A DNA stretch of 64,000 bases from Actinomycetes bacterium. GTDB taxonomy: Bacteria > Actinomycetota > Acidimicrobiia > Acidimicrobiales > Bog-793. The stretch's first letter is position 1. Each line of letters opens with the position of its first letter. A program made the position numbers and the translations under genes. The notes beneath the pieces were generated by a model that had not been told where the DNA came from, did not search any database, and was given only the letters and a program-made list of their open reading frames with translations. Shown here in pieces: positions 18,694-26,992 of the stretch. The stretch is taken from the NCBI GenBank assembly GCA_021798985.1, contig JAJZBI010000013.1, positions 1 to 64,000 of the forward strand, in the 5' to 3' direction.

Positions 18694-18909
18694 TCATGCG
18701 GCGAGCGCAAGCTGTCTTGGCGCGCTCGGGCCTCGCCCGTGTGGCCGCTCGTGCGCCACGATGACGAACATGGCGTAGACGACCGCGGGCAGGTGGCCGG
18801 CGAGCTCGAGAATCCACGTCAGGCGCTTCTCGCCCTTGGAGGCATTGGCCAGGGAGACCGACAACCATGGGAACACGACGGCGAGCAGCAGGTAGGTCTT
18901 GAGCTCCAT
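18694..18909 (-). CDS. Pmp3/YqaE-like small membrane protein
   Basis: Peptide of 71 aa with two hydrophobic segments. The pattern FPWLSVSLAN..., then LTWILELAGHLPAVVYAMFVI parallels the Pmp3/YqaE proteolipids, whose second helix has the form L-L-T-L-L-G-Y-(I/L)-P-G-(I/V)-(I/V)-H-A-(I/L)-Y-V-I. Members influence membrane potential or are stress-induced; nothing here shows regulation. The charged C-terminal tail is longer than usual. No strong ribosome site. Confidence 0.6.
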   Translation of the reverse strand: MELKTYLLLAVVFPWLSVSLANASKGEKRLTWILELAGHLPAVVYAMFVIVAHERPHGRGPSAPRQLALAA

Positions 18910-19137
18910 GGCGGGCGCCTACCCCGCGTCACGGTGCGCCAGTCGGCTGAGATGCTCCGTGCTTGCCCAAACGAGCACATTCTGGCGCTGCCTGCCACGG
19001 TGTGCGCCAACCGCATGCAGCACGACGAGCCGCCGGCCGTCAACGCCGGGGCGAAACGTGATCATGCCGTCGCCAGATCGCAACCGTCCCAAGCCGAGCG
19101 CCTTGCCCGGATTTCAAGGACGACGGGGATCGGCCGC

Positions 19138-19143
19138 TACGCT
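19138..19143 (+). promoter_or_regulatory. Possible -10 element of the 99-aa gene
   Basis: TACGCT lies 8 nt before the ATG at 19152, with no ribosome binding site between. This fits leaderless initiation; the -35 is not convincing. Confidence 0.3.
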
Positions 19144-19151
19144 TCGCGCCG

Positions 19152-19451
19152 ATGGTCATGCACGAGCTGCGCCGCTGCCCGCGATGCATCGCCGACCTCG
19201 CCGCCTACGGCGAGACGCTGATCGACCGCTCGACCGGGACGCACCTCGATGTGGACAAGATCGAGCGCAAGACCGAGCTGACGCTGGAAGACATCGCCAC
19301 CGACGAGCAGATCGACGAGGTCGCCTCGCGCACCCAACAGGCGCTCGACGAGCACCGTGGCGAGGTCACCCTCACGTACGTCGACCTGCCGACCAGCGCC
19401 GAGATCCTCCCGCCTCGAGACGACGAGCCGGGCGAGTCCGGTCGCACCTGA
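19152..19451 (+). CDS. Hypothetical 99-aa protein with N-terminal C-x-x-C
   Basis: I do not recognise the family. The protein begins MVMHELRRCPRCIADLAAYGE, so a C-P-R-C pair could bind metal. An acidic, charged central part follows (LEDIATDEQIDEVASRTQQA), then VTLTYVDLPTSAEILPPRDD. Composition is normal for a cytoplasmic protein, and the codon pattern on this strand is more protein-like than the arginine-rich opposite frames. It converges on the sigma-factor gene, stop to stop 73 bp. ATG 19158 is an alternative start. Confidence 0.55.
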   Translation: MVMHELRRCPRCIADLAAYGETLIDRSTGTHLDVDKIERKTELTLEDIATDEQIDEVASRTQQALDEHRGEVTLTYVDLPTSAEILPPRDDEPGESGRT

Positions 19452-19524
19452 TCGCCGCTGCAGGGCTGCGCGCTGTAGGTCGCGCGTAGCCGGAGGTGGT
19501 GTGGGGCCGCTGGCTCGGCGGGCC

Positions 19525-21969
19525 CTACTGCGCTTGCGGCGCCCCGCCGAGCCACGGTGAGGCGCTCGGCGTGCTCGCCGTTGTCGCGTCGGTGCTCGGC
19601 GACCCGGTGTTGCTCGGCGACCCGGTGTTGCTCGGCACCGGGGTGTCGGAGCTGGAAGGGGCCGGCGTGCTCTGTGAGTCGCCGGACCCGGACGATAGCG
19701 GCGACCATGGCGCCGCCGACGACTGAGCTTGGGACCACTGGGCCGCCGCCGGTTGGGTCGTCGACCACTGGGCCGCCGGGGCCCACTGGGCCGCCGGGGC
19801 CCACTGGGTCGAGGACCACTGGGTCGAGGACCACTGGGCCGGCGCCGCCGTCCACTGCGGGGAGGCCGGGGATGGCTCGGACGGCTGACCGGCCGGTGAC
19901 GTGTCCTTCGCTGCCGCGTTGGCACTCGCGGCGCCGTAGGACCCGCCCCAGCCCTGTCCGCTCGTCGCGCCGAGCCAGCTGTTCGCCCAGGCGCTCGAGC
20001 CCGCGGCGTCGGGTGAAGCTGACGGCCCCGACGCGCTCGAGGGCTGGCTCGGCGAGTCCGCGGTGCCCGTCGCTGGGTTGCTAGCGTCCGCGGTCGCCGA
20101 GGGGGCGGGCGCGCTGGTGGCCTCGAGCCATGGGGAGCTGCCCGACGCCGTGCTGGCCGCGTCGGTGTGGTCACCCCGACCCACCCACTGCCCGCGGTTG
20201 GCTTCACCGCCACGATGGGACCACGAGGGGTCGGGGCGTGCGCTGATCGCGGCGACCGAGGAGGTGGGGGCACCCGCCTGGTCGATGCCGCCTTGGCCGC
20301 TGGCGGCGGGCACCTGGCCGGTTGTGCCGTCCGAGAAGCCGCCGGGGCCGCTCCCGTTGGCACCTGCCGGTCCACCTCCGTGCTCGGCACTCGAGGGCGC
20401 GCCACCGTGTTGCCAGGGTGGGGCACCTTGGGCCGCGTGCCAAGGTGCGCCCCGGTCGGGCACGCGAGGCACGCCCTGCGGCACGCCAGGCGTCGAGCTG
20501 TTTGGCCCGCGGTCACCCTGGTTGCCGTCGCGGGGCGGCGGTGCGACGGGGTGAGCGCTGGCAGCGAGGGCACCGGGCGGGGCCGCGGGAGCGGGCGCAG
20601 CGCTCGGGGCCGCTGCGGGGAGCGCCGTTGGCGGGCCCGCAGGCGCGGGGACCGCTGGCGGGGGAGTCGCTGGTGGGCTCGGCGCCGGTGCGGGGGGCGG
20701 CGTCACCGGTGCGGGAGGTGGGGTCGCCGCCGCCGGGGCGGGTGGAGCTGGCTGGGATGGCGTCGAGGGGGTGAGTGTCGGGGCAGCGGGTGCTGGTGTC
20801 GCCGGTCCTGAGAGGCTCGAGACGCCCGCGGCGAAGCTCGCGAGCGCCGCCTGGGCGTCTCCGGCCAGCACGCCGCCGACCTGGGCGACGGCTTCGGGGA
20901 GGTGGGGGGGGTGCGCGGGACCTGGGGCGGCTGGCGCGGTCCGGCGCGCATGGATCGTGGTGTGCACCGGCGGGATGGTCCTGGTCGCAGCTGGCGTGCT
21001 ATCGGTCGCAACGGGCGCGGGATCGGGCGCGCGGGTCGAGGTCGGGGCGACGGCGTGGTGGTGCGAGGTGTCGGCATGTTGGGGTGCCGGCGCGCTCACC
21101 ACCGGGGCGATCGCCGCGGCAGCGGCGATCGCACTCGCCGCGATGATGGCGGTGCCGGCAGCTGGCGTGCTGAGCGCCGACGAGATCGCCGGGGCGGCCG
21201 GGCTGGCAGCGATCGGTGCCGCAGCGGTGCCGATCTGGCTGGTCGAACGCGCGAAGAGGTGGGCGGCGGCCCCAAGGCGCGACCGGAGGCCGAGCGCGAT
21301 CCCGGCGAGCGCCCCTTCGGGCCCGACCAGACGCAGGTACTCGCGCCGAAGCGCCGTGCGCGCCCGGTGCAGGCGGGACTCGACCGCAGAGATCGGGATC
21401 GACTCGTGCACGGCGATCTCTCGGTAGGAGAGCTCTTGCTCCTCGCGAAGGGCGAGGATGGCCTGATAGGCCGCCGGCATCCTGCGAACCGACTCGCGCA
21501 CCAACGCGGCGTCGGCGGCGCCGAGGATGGCCTCGTCGCTCGCCCCGGCGGACGGGCCGATGGCATCGAGGTGCGATGCCTCGGTCACCTGCGAGCGTCC
21601 GCGCTTGCGCAGCAGGTCGTAGCAGTAATTGCGCGCGACCACGCGCAGCCACGGACGCGGGTTCTCCTCGAGCCGGTTGGCGACGATGGCGTGCCAGGCG
21701 CGGGTGAAGGTCTCTTGGACCGCATCTTCGGCCTCGCCCTCGTCGCGCAAGATCGCGAGGCAGCGACGCTTCACCTCGTCACAGTGCTCGGCGTACAGCG
21801 CGCGGAACGCGTCGCGATGGGCGGCCGCTTCCCGGGCCGCACGGCGCGGGGCGAGCTCGTCGGTCTCGCTGGCCGAAAGGTCCATGGCTGGGGTGTCCTC
21901 GGTCCCGATCCTTCTTCCCACAAGGCCCCCTTGCTGGTGTGGGCGAGTGGCGACCGGTGCCACGCTCAC
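19525..21969 (-). CDS. ECF sigma factor with membrane segment and long low-complexity tail
   Basis: Residues about 50-212 are a complete ECF sigma factor: region 2 with LRDEGEAEDAVQETFTRAWH, and region 4 with MPAAYQAILALREEQELSYREIA and ISAVESRLHRARTALRREYL. After it comes a strongly hydrophobic Ala/Ile segment (about 271-292, GTAIIAASAIAAAAAIAPVV) that can cross the membrane, then about 520 residues of Pro/Ala/Ser/Thr/Gly-rich sequence ending in W-S-S-T-Q and W-A-P-A-A-Q repeats. Typical ECF factors are about 200 aa. The frame is open throughout. GTG 21969 is chosen because GGAGA lies 5 nt upstream; ATG 21885 is the alternative. No separate anti-sigma gene is adjacent, so the tail may replace one. 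Release from the membrane would be needed for activity; this is inferred. Confidence 0.85.
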   Translation of the reverse strand: MSVAPVATRPHQQGGLVGRRIGTEDTPAMDLSASETDELAPRRAAREAAAHRDAFRALYAEHCDEVKRRCLAILRDEGEAEDAVQETFTRAWHAIVANRLEENPRPWLRVVARNYCYDLLRKRGRSQVTEASHLDAIGPSAGASDEAILGAADAALVRESVRRMPAAYQAILALREEQELSYREIAVHESIPISAVESRLHRARTALRREYLRLVGPEGALAGIALGLRSRLGAAAHLFARSTSQIGTAAAPIAASPAAPAISSALSTPAAGTAIIAASAIAAAAAIAPVVSAPAPQHADTSHHHAVAPTSTRAPDPAPVATDSTPAATRTIPPVHTTIHARRTAPAAPGPAHPPHLPEAVAQVGGVLAGDAQAALASFAAGVSSLSGPATPAPAAPTLTPSTPSQPAPPAPAAATPPPAPVTPPPAPAPSPPATPPPAVPAPAGPPTALPAAAPSAAPAPAAPPGALAASAHPVAPPPRDGNQGDRGPNSSTPGVPQGVPRVPDRGAPWHAAQGAPPWQHGGAPSSAEHGGGPAGANGSGPGGFSDGTTGQVPAASGQGGIDQAGAPTSSVAAISARPDPSWSHRGGEANRGQWVGRGDHTDAASTASGSSPWLEATSAPAPSATADASNPATGTADSPSQPSSASGPSASPDAAGSSAWANSWLGATSGQGWGGSYGAASANAAAKDTSPAGQPSEPSPASPQWTAAPAQWSSTQWSSTQWAPAAQWAPAAQWSTTQPAAAQWSQAQSSAAPWSPLSSGSGDSQSTPAPSSSDTPVPSNTGSPSNTGSPSTDATTASTPSASPWLGGAPQAQ
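19595..19630. repeat. 18-bp tandem duplication in the sigma-factor tail
   Basis: CTCGGCGACCCGGTGTTG occurs twice back to back and starts a third time, encoding repeated S-N-T-G-S-P in the C-terminal tail of the ECF protein. Confidence 0.8.
19765..19830. repeat. Tandem repeats encoding the Trp-containing end of the sigma-factor tail
   Basis: Two copies of the 18-mer CCACTGGGCCGCCGGGGC (19765-19800) are followed by two copies of the 15-mer CCACTGGGTCGAGGA (19801-19830). On the coding (minus) strand they give W-A-P-A-A-Q and W-S-S-T-Q units, keeping the frame. Confidence 0.85.
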
Positions 21970-22119
21970 GCGTTCTCCGTGACGCTAACGACAGGGGCCG
22001 GGACGATGTTGAGGGTTTTCTCCCTGGCACTGTTGGCTGTAAAACCCCAGTTCAGCGGCAACTTTAGAGCTCTCTCGAGAAATCGCGAAGGGATTCGGCC
22101 CCCCGTGCGTACTGGAGGC

Positions 22120-22407
22120 ATGACGCCATCGTTCCAACATCGACCCCACAGCGTGGCCAGCGAGGCGGCGGCGCTCGAGGCGCTCGCTGCTGCCCTCGGG
22201 GGCAGCAGCAGCGAGCCCGAGGTCGATCCCGCGGCCGTCCAGGCCGTGGGCGACGCGCTCGACGCGATGCGCCGGGCGTGCGCCCGCGCCAGTGCGATGG
22301 CGCTGCGGGCGCAGGTCTTCGGCGTGTCGACCGAGGTGGTCTGCGCGGTCCTCAACGAGGTGACCGAGACGGCCAACCGTGCGGTCGATCACTGGCTGAG
22401 CGACTAG
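22120..22407 (+). CDS. Hypothetical 95-aa helical protein
   Basis: Unrecognised. Starts MTPSFQHRPHSVASE, followed by an Ala/Glu/Leu-rich, probably helical body and a conserved-looking end (MALRAQVFGVSTEVVCAVLNEVTETANRAVDHWL). GGAGG lies only one base before the ATG, which is closer than normal; GTG 22105 is in frame and could be the true start. It is divergent from the ECF sigma gene and 69 nt before the MFS gene, so it could be co-transcribed with the latter. Confidence 0.5.
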   Translation: MTPSFQHRPHSVASEAAALEALAAALGGSSSEPEVDPAAVQAVGDALDAMRRACARASAMALRAQVFGVSTEVVCAVLNEVTETANRAVDHWLSD

Positions 22408-22476
22408 GACACCCCGTCTGAGCTGCGGCGCTCCCCGTGGCGCACGGCCGGGCGACTGGGGGCCGATGATGGTGCG

Positions 22477-24051
22477 GTGACCGATCTGCGGCCGCCGCCC
22501 GAGCGCCGGGCTCGTCGCGCTTCTGAGCGCCCGACGACGCGCTGGCGCCGGGCGGTGCGTCATGGAGCCGTCGCTAGTCACCGAGCCCTCGATCACCTCT
22601 TCGGCGGTCCCGCCCGCACGCGGGTCATCGTCTTGTTGGCGGCGGTGCTCGCGCTCAATAGCGCCGACACGGCCACCGTCGGCGCGTCGGCCACGGCGCT
22701 GCGCCAGGGCCTGCACATCTCCAACGCGGACGTCGGCCTGCTCGTCGCCGTGACCGCCGTCGTGGTGGCGATCTTCTCGATGCCCTTTGGCGTGCTGGTC
22801 GACCGGGTCAACCGCATCGCCGTGCTCACCGTGACGGTCTTTTGCTGGGGCGTGGTCATGTTGATCAGCGCCTCGGTCGGCAACTTCAGCGAGCTGTTGT
22901 TGACCCGCGTCGCCCTCGGCGCGTTCACCGCCGCCTCCGGACCCGGTGTGGCCTCGCTGATCGGCGACTACTTCCCTGCCGACGAGCGGGGGAAGATCTA
23001 TGGCTACGTCCTTGCCGGCGAGCTGCTCGGTGCCGGCGCCGGCTTCGTGATCACCGGTGACGTCGCGGACATCTCCTGGCGTGCCGCCTTCGTCATCTTG
23101 GCGCTGCCGACGTTCCTGTTGGCCTGGGTGCTCGGCCACCTCCCCGAGCCAGCCCGCGGCGGGGCGAGCCAGCTGGTGCCGGGATCGGTGCGGGTCGTGG
23201 GCCGCCGCGACCTCGCCCCGCGTCGGCGCGGTCGGCGGGCGAGGCGAGCGTCGCCCGCGGGGGCGAGCGGCCCGCTCGGCGGCCTCGCGGGCGAGGCCGC
23301 GCGCGAGGTGCCCTTGCGCACCGACGCGCAAGAGCTCGCCCGCCAGCGAGGCGTTCGTCCCCACCCTGAGCTGGTCCTCGAGCAGGACGCGCGCCGGCTC
23401 GGCCTGTGGGCGACGCTGCGCTACGTGCTGGCGGTGCGCACGAACCTCGTCCTCATCGTCTCGAGCGCCTGCGGGTACTTCTTCCTGACCGGCATCCAGA
23501 CCTTCGGCCTCGAGTTCGTCCGCCAGCAGTACCACGTCGCTCAGATCCTCGCGAACGGCCTCTTGCTCGTCGTCGGCGGCGTCGCGGTCCTCGGCGTGCT
23601 CGTCGGCGGCCGGCTCGGCGACTCGCTGGTGCGCAAGGGGCGACTGAATGGCCGGGTGCTCGTGGCGGCGGCCTCGGCGATCCTCACGGCGCTGTTGTTC
23701 ATTCCGGCGATCATCAGCCACAGCGCGCTGACGGCGCTGCCCTACATCGCGCTCGCCGGGTTCGCCCTTGCTGCGCAGAACCCACCGATCGACGCGGCTC
23801 GCCTCGACATCATGCCGCCGCTGCTGTGGGGACGCGCCGAAGGCGTCCGCTCCTTCTTGCGCACGGCCGTCCAGGCCCTGGCGCCGCTCGCCTTCGGCGG
23901 CCTGGCGGACGTGGCCGGACTGCAGGTCACCTTCGGCGTCATGCTCGTGCCCTTCTTGGCGAGCGGGGTGATCCTGCTGCGGGCGCTGCGCACCTACCCC
24001 CGCGACGTGGCGACGGCGGCCGCCTCAGCGGAGGCACCAGTCGACCGGTGA
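22477..24051 (+). CDS. MFS transporter with an arginine-rich central loop
   Basis: Twelve-helix major facilitator permease (524 aa). The N-terminal half has NSADTATVGASATALRQGL and a loop DRVNRIAVLT equivalent to MFS motif A. The C-terminal half includes GGRLGDSLVRKGRLNGR. The loop between helices 6 and 7 (about residues 225-310) is unusually long and Arg/Ala-rich, with RRGRRARRASPAG near its start. It resembles spinster-like or organic-anion MFS families; the substrate is unknown. Start GTG 22477. It converges on the GH63 gene, stop to stop 10 bp. Confidence 0.88.
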   Translation: MTDLRPPPERRARRASERPTTRWRRAVRHGAVASHRALDHLFGGPARTRVIVLLAAVLALNSADTATVGASATALRQGLHISNADVGLLVAVTAVVVAIFSMPFGVLVDRVNRIAVLTVTVFCWGVVMLISASVGNFSELLLTRVALGAFTAASGPGVASLIGDYFPADERGKIYGYVLAGELLGAGAGFVITGDVADISWRAAFVILALPTFLLAWVLGHLPEPARGGASQLVPGSVRVVGRRDLAPRRRGRRARRASPAGASGPLGGLAGEAAREVPLRTDAQELARQRGVRPHPELVLEQDARRLGLWATLRYVLAVRTNLVLIVSSACGYFFLTGIQTFGLEFVRQQYHVAQILANGLLLVVGGVAVLGVLVGGRLGDSLVRKGRLNGRVLVAAASAILTALLFIPAIISHSALTALPYIALAGFALAAQNPPIDAARLDIMPPLLWGRAEGVRSFLRTAVQALAPLAFGGLADVAGLQVTFGVMLVPFLASGVILLRALRTYPRDVATAAASAEAPVDR

Positions 24052-24061
24052 GGCGCGCCGC

Positions 24062-26659
24062 TCAACGCGAGCGGTCGGGCGGCCGCCGGGCGGCGATCAA
24101 GTCGGCGACCAGGCCCGTCCATCCGGTCTGGTGCGAGGCACCGAGCCCCTTGCCGCTGTCGCCATGGAAGTACTCATGGAAGGGGATCAAGCCGTGCAGC
24201 GGCCCTGGTCGCTGGAAGTACTCGACGTCGCCGAAGACCGCCCGGCGCCCGGTCCCGTCCTCGCAGAACAGGCTCACCAGACGGCGCGAGAGCTCATCCG
24301 CGATGGCGCCGAGGTCGGCCGCATCGCCGCTCGGCGCGGGCATCGGCACGCGGAACGTCGGGCCGAGCGCCCGCGCGAAGCAGCGCAGGGCGTCGATCAA
24401 GAGGTAGTTCACCGGGAACCAGACCGGCCCACGCCAGTTGGAGTTGCCCCCGAAGAGCGCCGTCGTGGACTCGCCTGGCTCGTAGTCGACCGAGGCGACG
24501 GCGCCACCGAGGTCGAGGCGAAAGGGCCGGTCCCGATGGGCGGCTGACAGCGCGCGCAGGCCGTGGGGCGAGAGCAGCTCGGACTCGTCCAGCATCACCG
24601 AGGTGAGGCGGGCGAGCCGGGCAGGGTCCACGATGGAGAGCAGGTAGTCCTTGCCGTTGGCGCACGGGCGGACGTGGCTCGCGAAGCGGGCCTTGTGGGA
24701 GACGAACCACTCGAAGTGCTCGGCGAAGTAGGGGAGGGCCTCGAGGCTCTCTGCCGGAAGGATCGCGGTCGCGCACAAGGGCATCAGCCCGACGACCGAG
24801 CGCACCTTCAGCGCCACCTCCTCGTCGCCACGGCGCAGGACGTCGTAGAAGAAGCCGTCGTCCTCGTCCCACAGGCCCTGGCGGTAGATGGCGTCGGCGA
24901 TGTAGGCGAAGTGCTCGAAGTACTTGACGGCGAGGTCCTGGTAGGTGGGGTCGTGGCGGGCAAGGGTCAGGGACAGCTCGAAGAGATCGAGGCAGTACTT
25001 GGCCATCCAGGACGTACCATCGGCCTGTTCCAGCAGCTCGCCGTCGGGTAGGGCCGCCGAGCGGTCGATCGGGCCGATGTTGTCGAGGCCGAGGAAGCCG
25101 CCCTCAAAGACGTTGTCCCCAACCGCGTCCTTGCGGTTCACCCACCAGGTGAAGTTGATGGAGAGCTTGGCGAGGATGCGCTCCAAGAAGGCGTAGTCGC
25201 GCGCGCCGTCGATCTCAAAGACGCGCAGCGCTGCGAAGGCATGCACCGGCGGGTTGACGTCGCCGAAGGACCACTCGTAGGCCGGGAGCTGGCCGTTTGG
25301 GTGCATGTACCACTCGCGGCACAAGGTCAGCAGCTGCGCCTTGGCGAACTCGGGCGCGACGTGGGCGAGCGTGATGCAGTGGAAGGCGAGGTCCCAGGAC
25401 GCGTACCAGGGGTACTCCCAGACATCGGGCATCGAGATGACGTCGTGGTTGTCGAGGTGCCACCACGAGGCGTTACGGCCCTGCTTGCGCTCGGGAGGCG
25501 GGGCCGGCATGGTCGGGTCGCCCTCCAGCCAGCGGGCGACGTCGTAGCGGTAGAACTGCTTGGACCACAGCATCCCGGCGAAGGCCTGCCGCATCACCGC
25601 GGCCTCGTCCCCCGTCGCGTCTGGCGGCGTCAGTGCGCCGTAGAACTCGTCGGCCTCCTGCCGACGGGTCGCGAGCCAGCGCGCCAAGCTCGGCGCGTCG
25701 AGACCTGGTGCGCCGACGCCCTCGCGATGCAGCCGGAGGTGCATCGTCGCGGACGCGCCGGCGGGGATCGACATCACCTGGTGCAGCGACGCCTTGGTGC
25801 CGACCATCGCCGGGTTGACCGTCGCCGCCCCCGACACGAGATGGTCGCCGATCCCGTCCTTGGGATAGGGCGTCGTCGCGCTCGCGCCCCAGAGGCGAGC
25901 GACGTTGGACTCGTTCTCGCAGAACCACGCATCGAGCGGCTTCTCGTACTCAAGCGCCATCGCACCGAGCTTGGGGTGGGCGGCGAGGAGCCGCCCGGGC
26001 GCGGCCGAGATCTGCGGCCGTTCGGCCCCTTCGACCCAGGCCCAGGTGTTGCGGAACCACAGCGTCGGCAGCACGTGCAATTGCGCCGGCTCCGGTCCAT
26101 GGTTCTCGACCTGCACGCGGATGGCGAGATCCTCCGGGGCGGCCTTGGCGTACTCGATGCTGATGAGAAAGTAGCGGTCCTCTTCCAAGATTCCCGTGTC
26201 GACGAGCTCGTACTCGGGCTCGAGCCGACTCCGGCGCCGGTTCTCCTCGACGAGCGCGGCGTAGGGAAAGGCGCGTTGGGGATAGCAGTAGCGCCAGGCC
26301 AGATACGAGTGCGTCGGCGTCGAGTCGAGGTACCACCAGTACTCCTTGGCGTCCTCGCCATGGTTGCCCTCCGGGCCGCTCAACCCGAAGATGCGCTCTT
26401 TCAAGATCGGGTCCGCGCCGTTCCAGAACGCGAAGGCGAAGCAGAGCGTCTGATCAAGGTCGCAGATGCCCGCCAGCCCGTCCTCGCTCCAGCGGTAGGC
26501 GCGCGAGCGGGCGTGGTCGTGCGGGAAGTAGCCCCACGCGTCGCCGTTCGCGCTGTAGTCCTCGCGCACCGTGCCCCACGCGCGCTCGGCGAGATAGGGG
26601 CCCCACTGCCGCCACGCCGGCCCTGGCTCAGCCAACCTGCGGCGCTCCTCATCGACCAT
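24062..26659 (-). CDS. GH63-type glycosidase
   Basis: Large (alpha/alpha)6-barrel glycosidase (865 aa) of the GH63 / MGH1-like class, which releases alpha-linked glucose or related sugars. The N-terminal region contains [20 protein letters not shown] and [20 protein letters not shown], typical of bacterial GH63-like proteins. The barrel shows [19 protein letters not shown], an aromatic segment with acidic residues near the expected catalytic acid, and late [19 protein letters not shown]. No signal peptide, so it probably acts inside the cell. ATG 26659 has GGAG 10 nt upstream. It is downstream of the rhamnosidase but separated by a hairpin, and has its own candidate LacI-type operator. The exact substrate is unknown. 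Confidence 0.87.
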   Translation of the reverse strand: MVDEERRRLAEPGPAWRQWGPYLAERAWGTVREDYSANGDAWGYFPHDHARSRAYRWSEDGLAGICDLDQTLCFAFAFWNGADPILKERIFGLSGPEGNHGEDAKEYWWYLDSTPTHSYLAWRYCYPQRAFPYAALVEENRRRSRLEPEYELVDTGILEEDRYFLISIEYAKAAPEDLAIRVQVENHGPEPAQLHVLPTLWFRNTWAWVEGAERPQISAAPGRLLAAHPKLGAMALEYEKPLDAWFCENESNVARLWGASATTPYPKDGIGDHLVSGAATVNPAMVGTKASLHQVMSIPAGASATMHLRLHREGVGAPGLDAPSLARWLATRRQEADEFYGALTPPDATGDEAAVMRQAFAGMLWSKQFYRYDVARWLEGDPTMPAPPPERKQGRNASWWHLDNHDVISMPDVWEYPWYASWDLAFHCITLAHVAPEFAKAQLLTLCREWYMHPNGQLPAYEWSFGDVNPPVHAFAALRVFEIDGARDYAFLERILAKLSINFTWWVNRKDAVGDNVFEGGFLGLDNIGPIDRSAALPDGELLEQADGTSWMAKYCLDLFELSLTLARHDPTYQDLAVKYFEHFAYIADAIYRQGLWDEDDGFFYDVLRRGDEEVALKVRSVVGLMPLCATAILPAESLEALPYFAEHFEWFVSHKARFASHVRPCANGKDYLLSIVDPARLARLTSVMLDESELLSPHGLRALSAAHRDRPFRLDLGGAVASVDYEPGESTTALFGGNSNWRGPVWFPVNYLLIDALRCFARALGPTFRVPMPAPSGDAADLGAIADELSRRLVSLFCEDGTGRRAVFGDVEYFQRPGPLHGLIPFHEYFHGDSGKGLGASHQTGWTGLVADLIAARRPPDRSR

Positions 26660-26705
26660 CGGCCCAGTCTCCTCGAATCGACCAGCTCACGCCCGTCGGG
26701 GATCA

Positions 26706-26752
26706 CCGGTCGCCGGTCGCCGGTCGCCGGTCGCCGGTCGCCGGTCGCCGGT
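26706..26752. repeat. Heptamer tandem repeat in the GH63 leader
   Basis: CCGGTCG repeated six full times plus a partial copy. It lies between the candidate operator and the ribosome site of the GH63 gene, so it would be in the 5' leader. Slippage could change the leader length. The rest of the 333-bp gap (26660-26992) holds the operator and hairpin listed separately. Confidence 0.9.
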
Positions 26753-26761
26753 GCGCTGGTG

Positions 26762-26777
26762 AGTAATCGGTTACCGA
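26762..26777. promoter_or_regulatory. Candidate LacI-type operator upstream of GH63
   Basis: Contains the inverted repeat TCGGT-T-ACCGA; in the other orientation it reads GGTAACCGATTACT. This resembles the two sites in the lacI/TRAP promoter region (GTAACGATATCTCA and GTAAACGATCTCCC). About 105 bp upstream of the GH63 start. Binding by the LacI protein encoded at 29776-31008 is inferred. Confidence 0.45.
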
Positions 26778-26942
26778 CTGCGGACCCCGGGGGCGCCCGG
26801 CGTGCTCGACCGACGAAGGGCCGCCAACGTGCCTGGCGGCAACAAACCTCGGGCCGAGGCCGCCAAGGCCCATGGACGCGATGGACGTGCGGAGCGCGAA
26901 CCGTTGGACGCCGGACGCAGCGGGCTGATATCCGGGCCGTTT

Positions 26943-26979
26943 GCGGGTGGCCTCGCCGCGGTGCGGCGAGGCCACCCGC
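26943..26979 (-). terminator. Strong hairpin after the rhamnosidase gene
   Basis: Perfect 17-bp stem (26943-26959 with 26963-26979, arm GCGGGTGGCCTCGCCGC) and a 3-nt loop, 14 nt past the rhamnosidase stop. No U-run follows, as is common in GC-rich actinobacterial terminators. Confidence 0.75.
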
Positions 26980-26992
26980 GCACCGAGCGCGC

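Noticed and set aside
21970..22119. Possible ECF-type autoregulated promoter (A-A-C-T...) upstream of the sigma-factor gene
   Set aside because: A G-A-A-C-T and an AT-rich stretch are present, but no matching -10 at the expected distance could be found.
21985..23721. 578-codon minus-strand frame opposite the MFS gene
   Set aside because: Mirrors the MFS frame and is rich in Asp/Arg/His; the plus strand has clear membrane helices.
26706..26752. Heptamer repeat considered as a replication-initiator iteron cluster
   Set aside because: No DnaA-box-like sequences, AT-rich segment or replication genes nearby.
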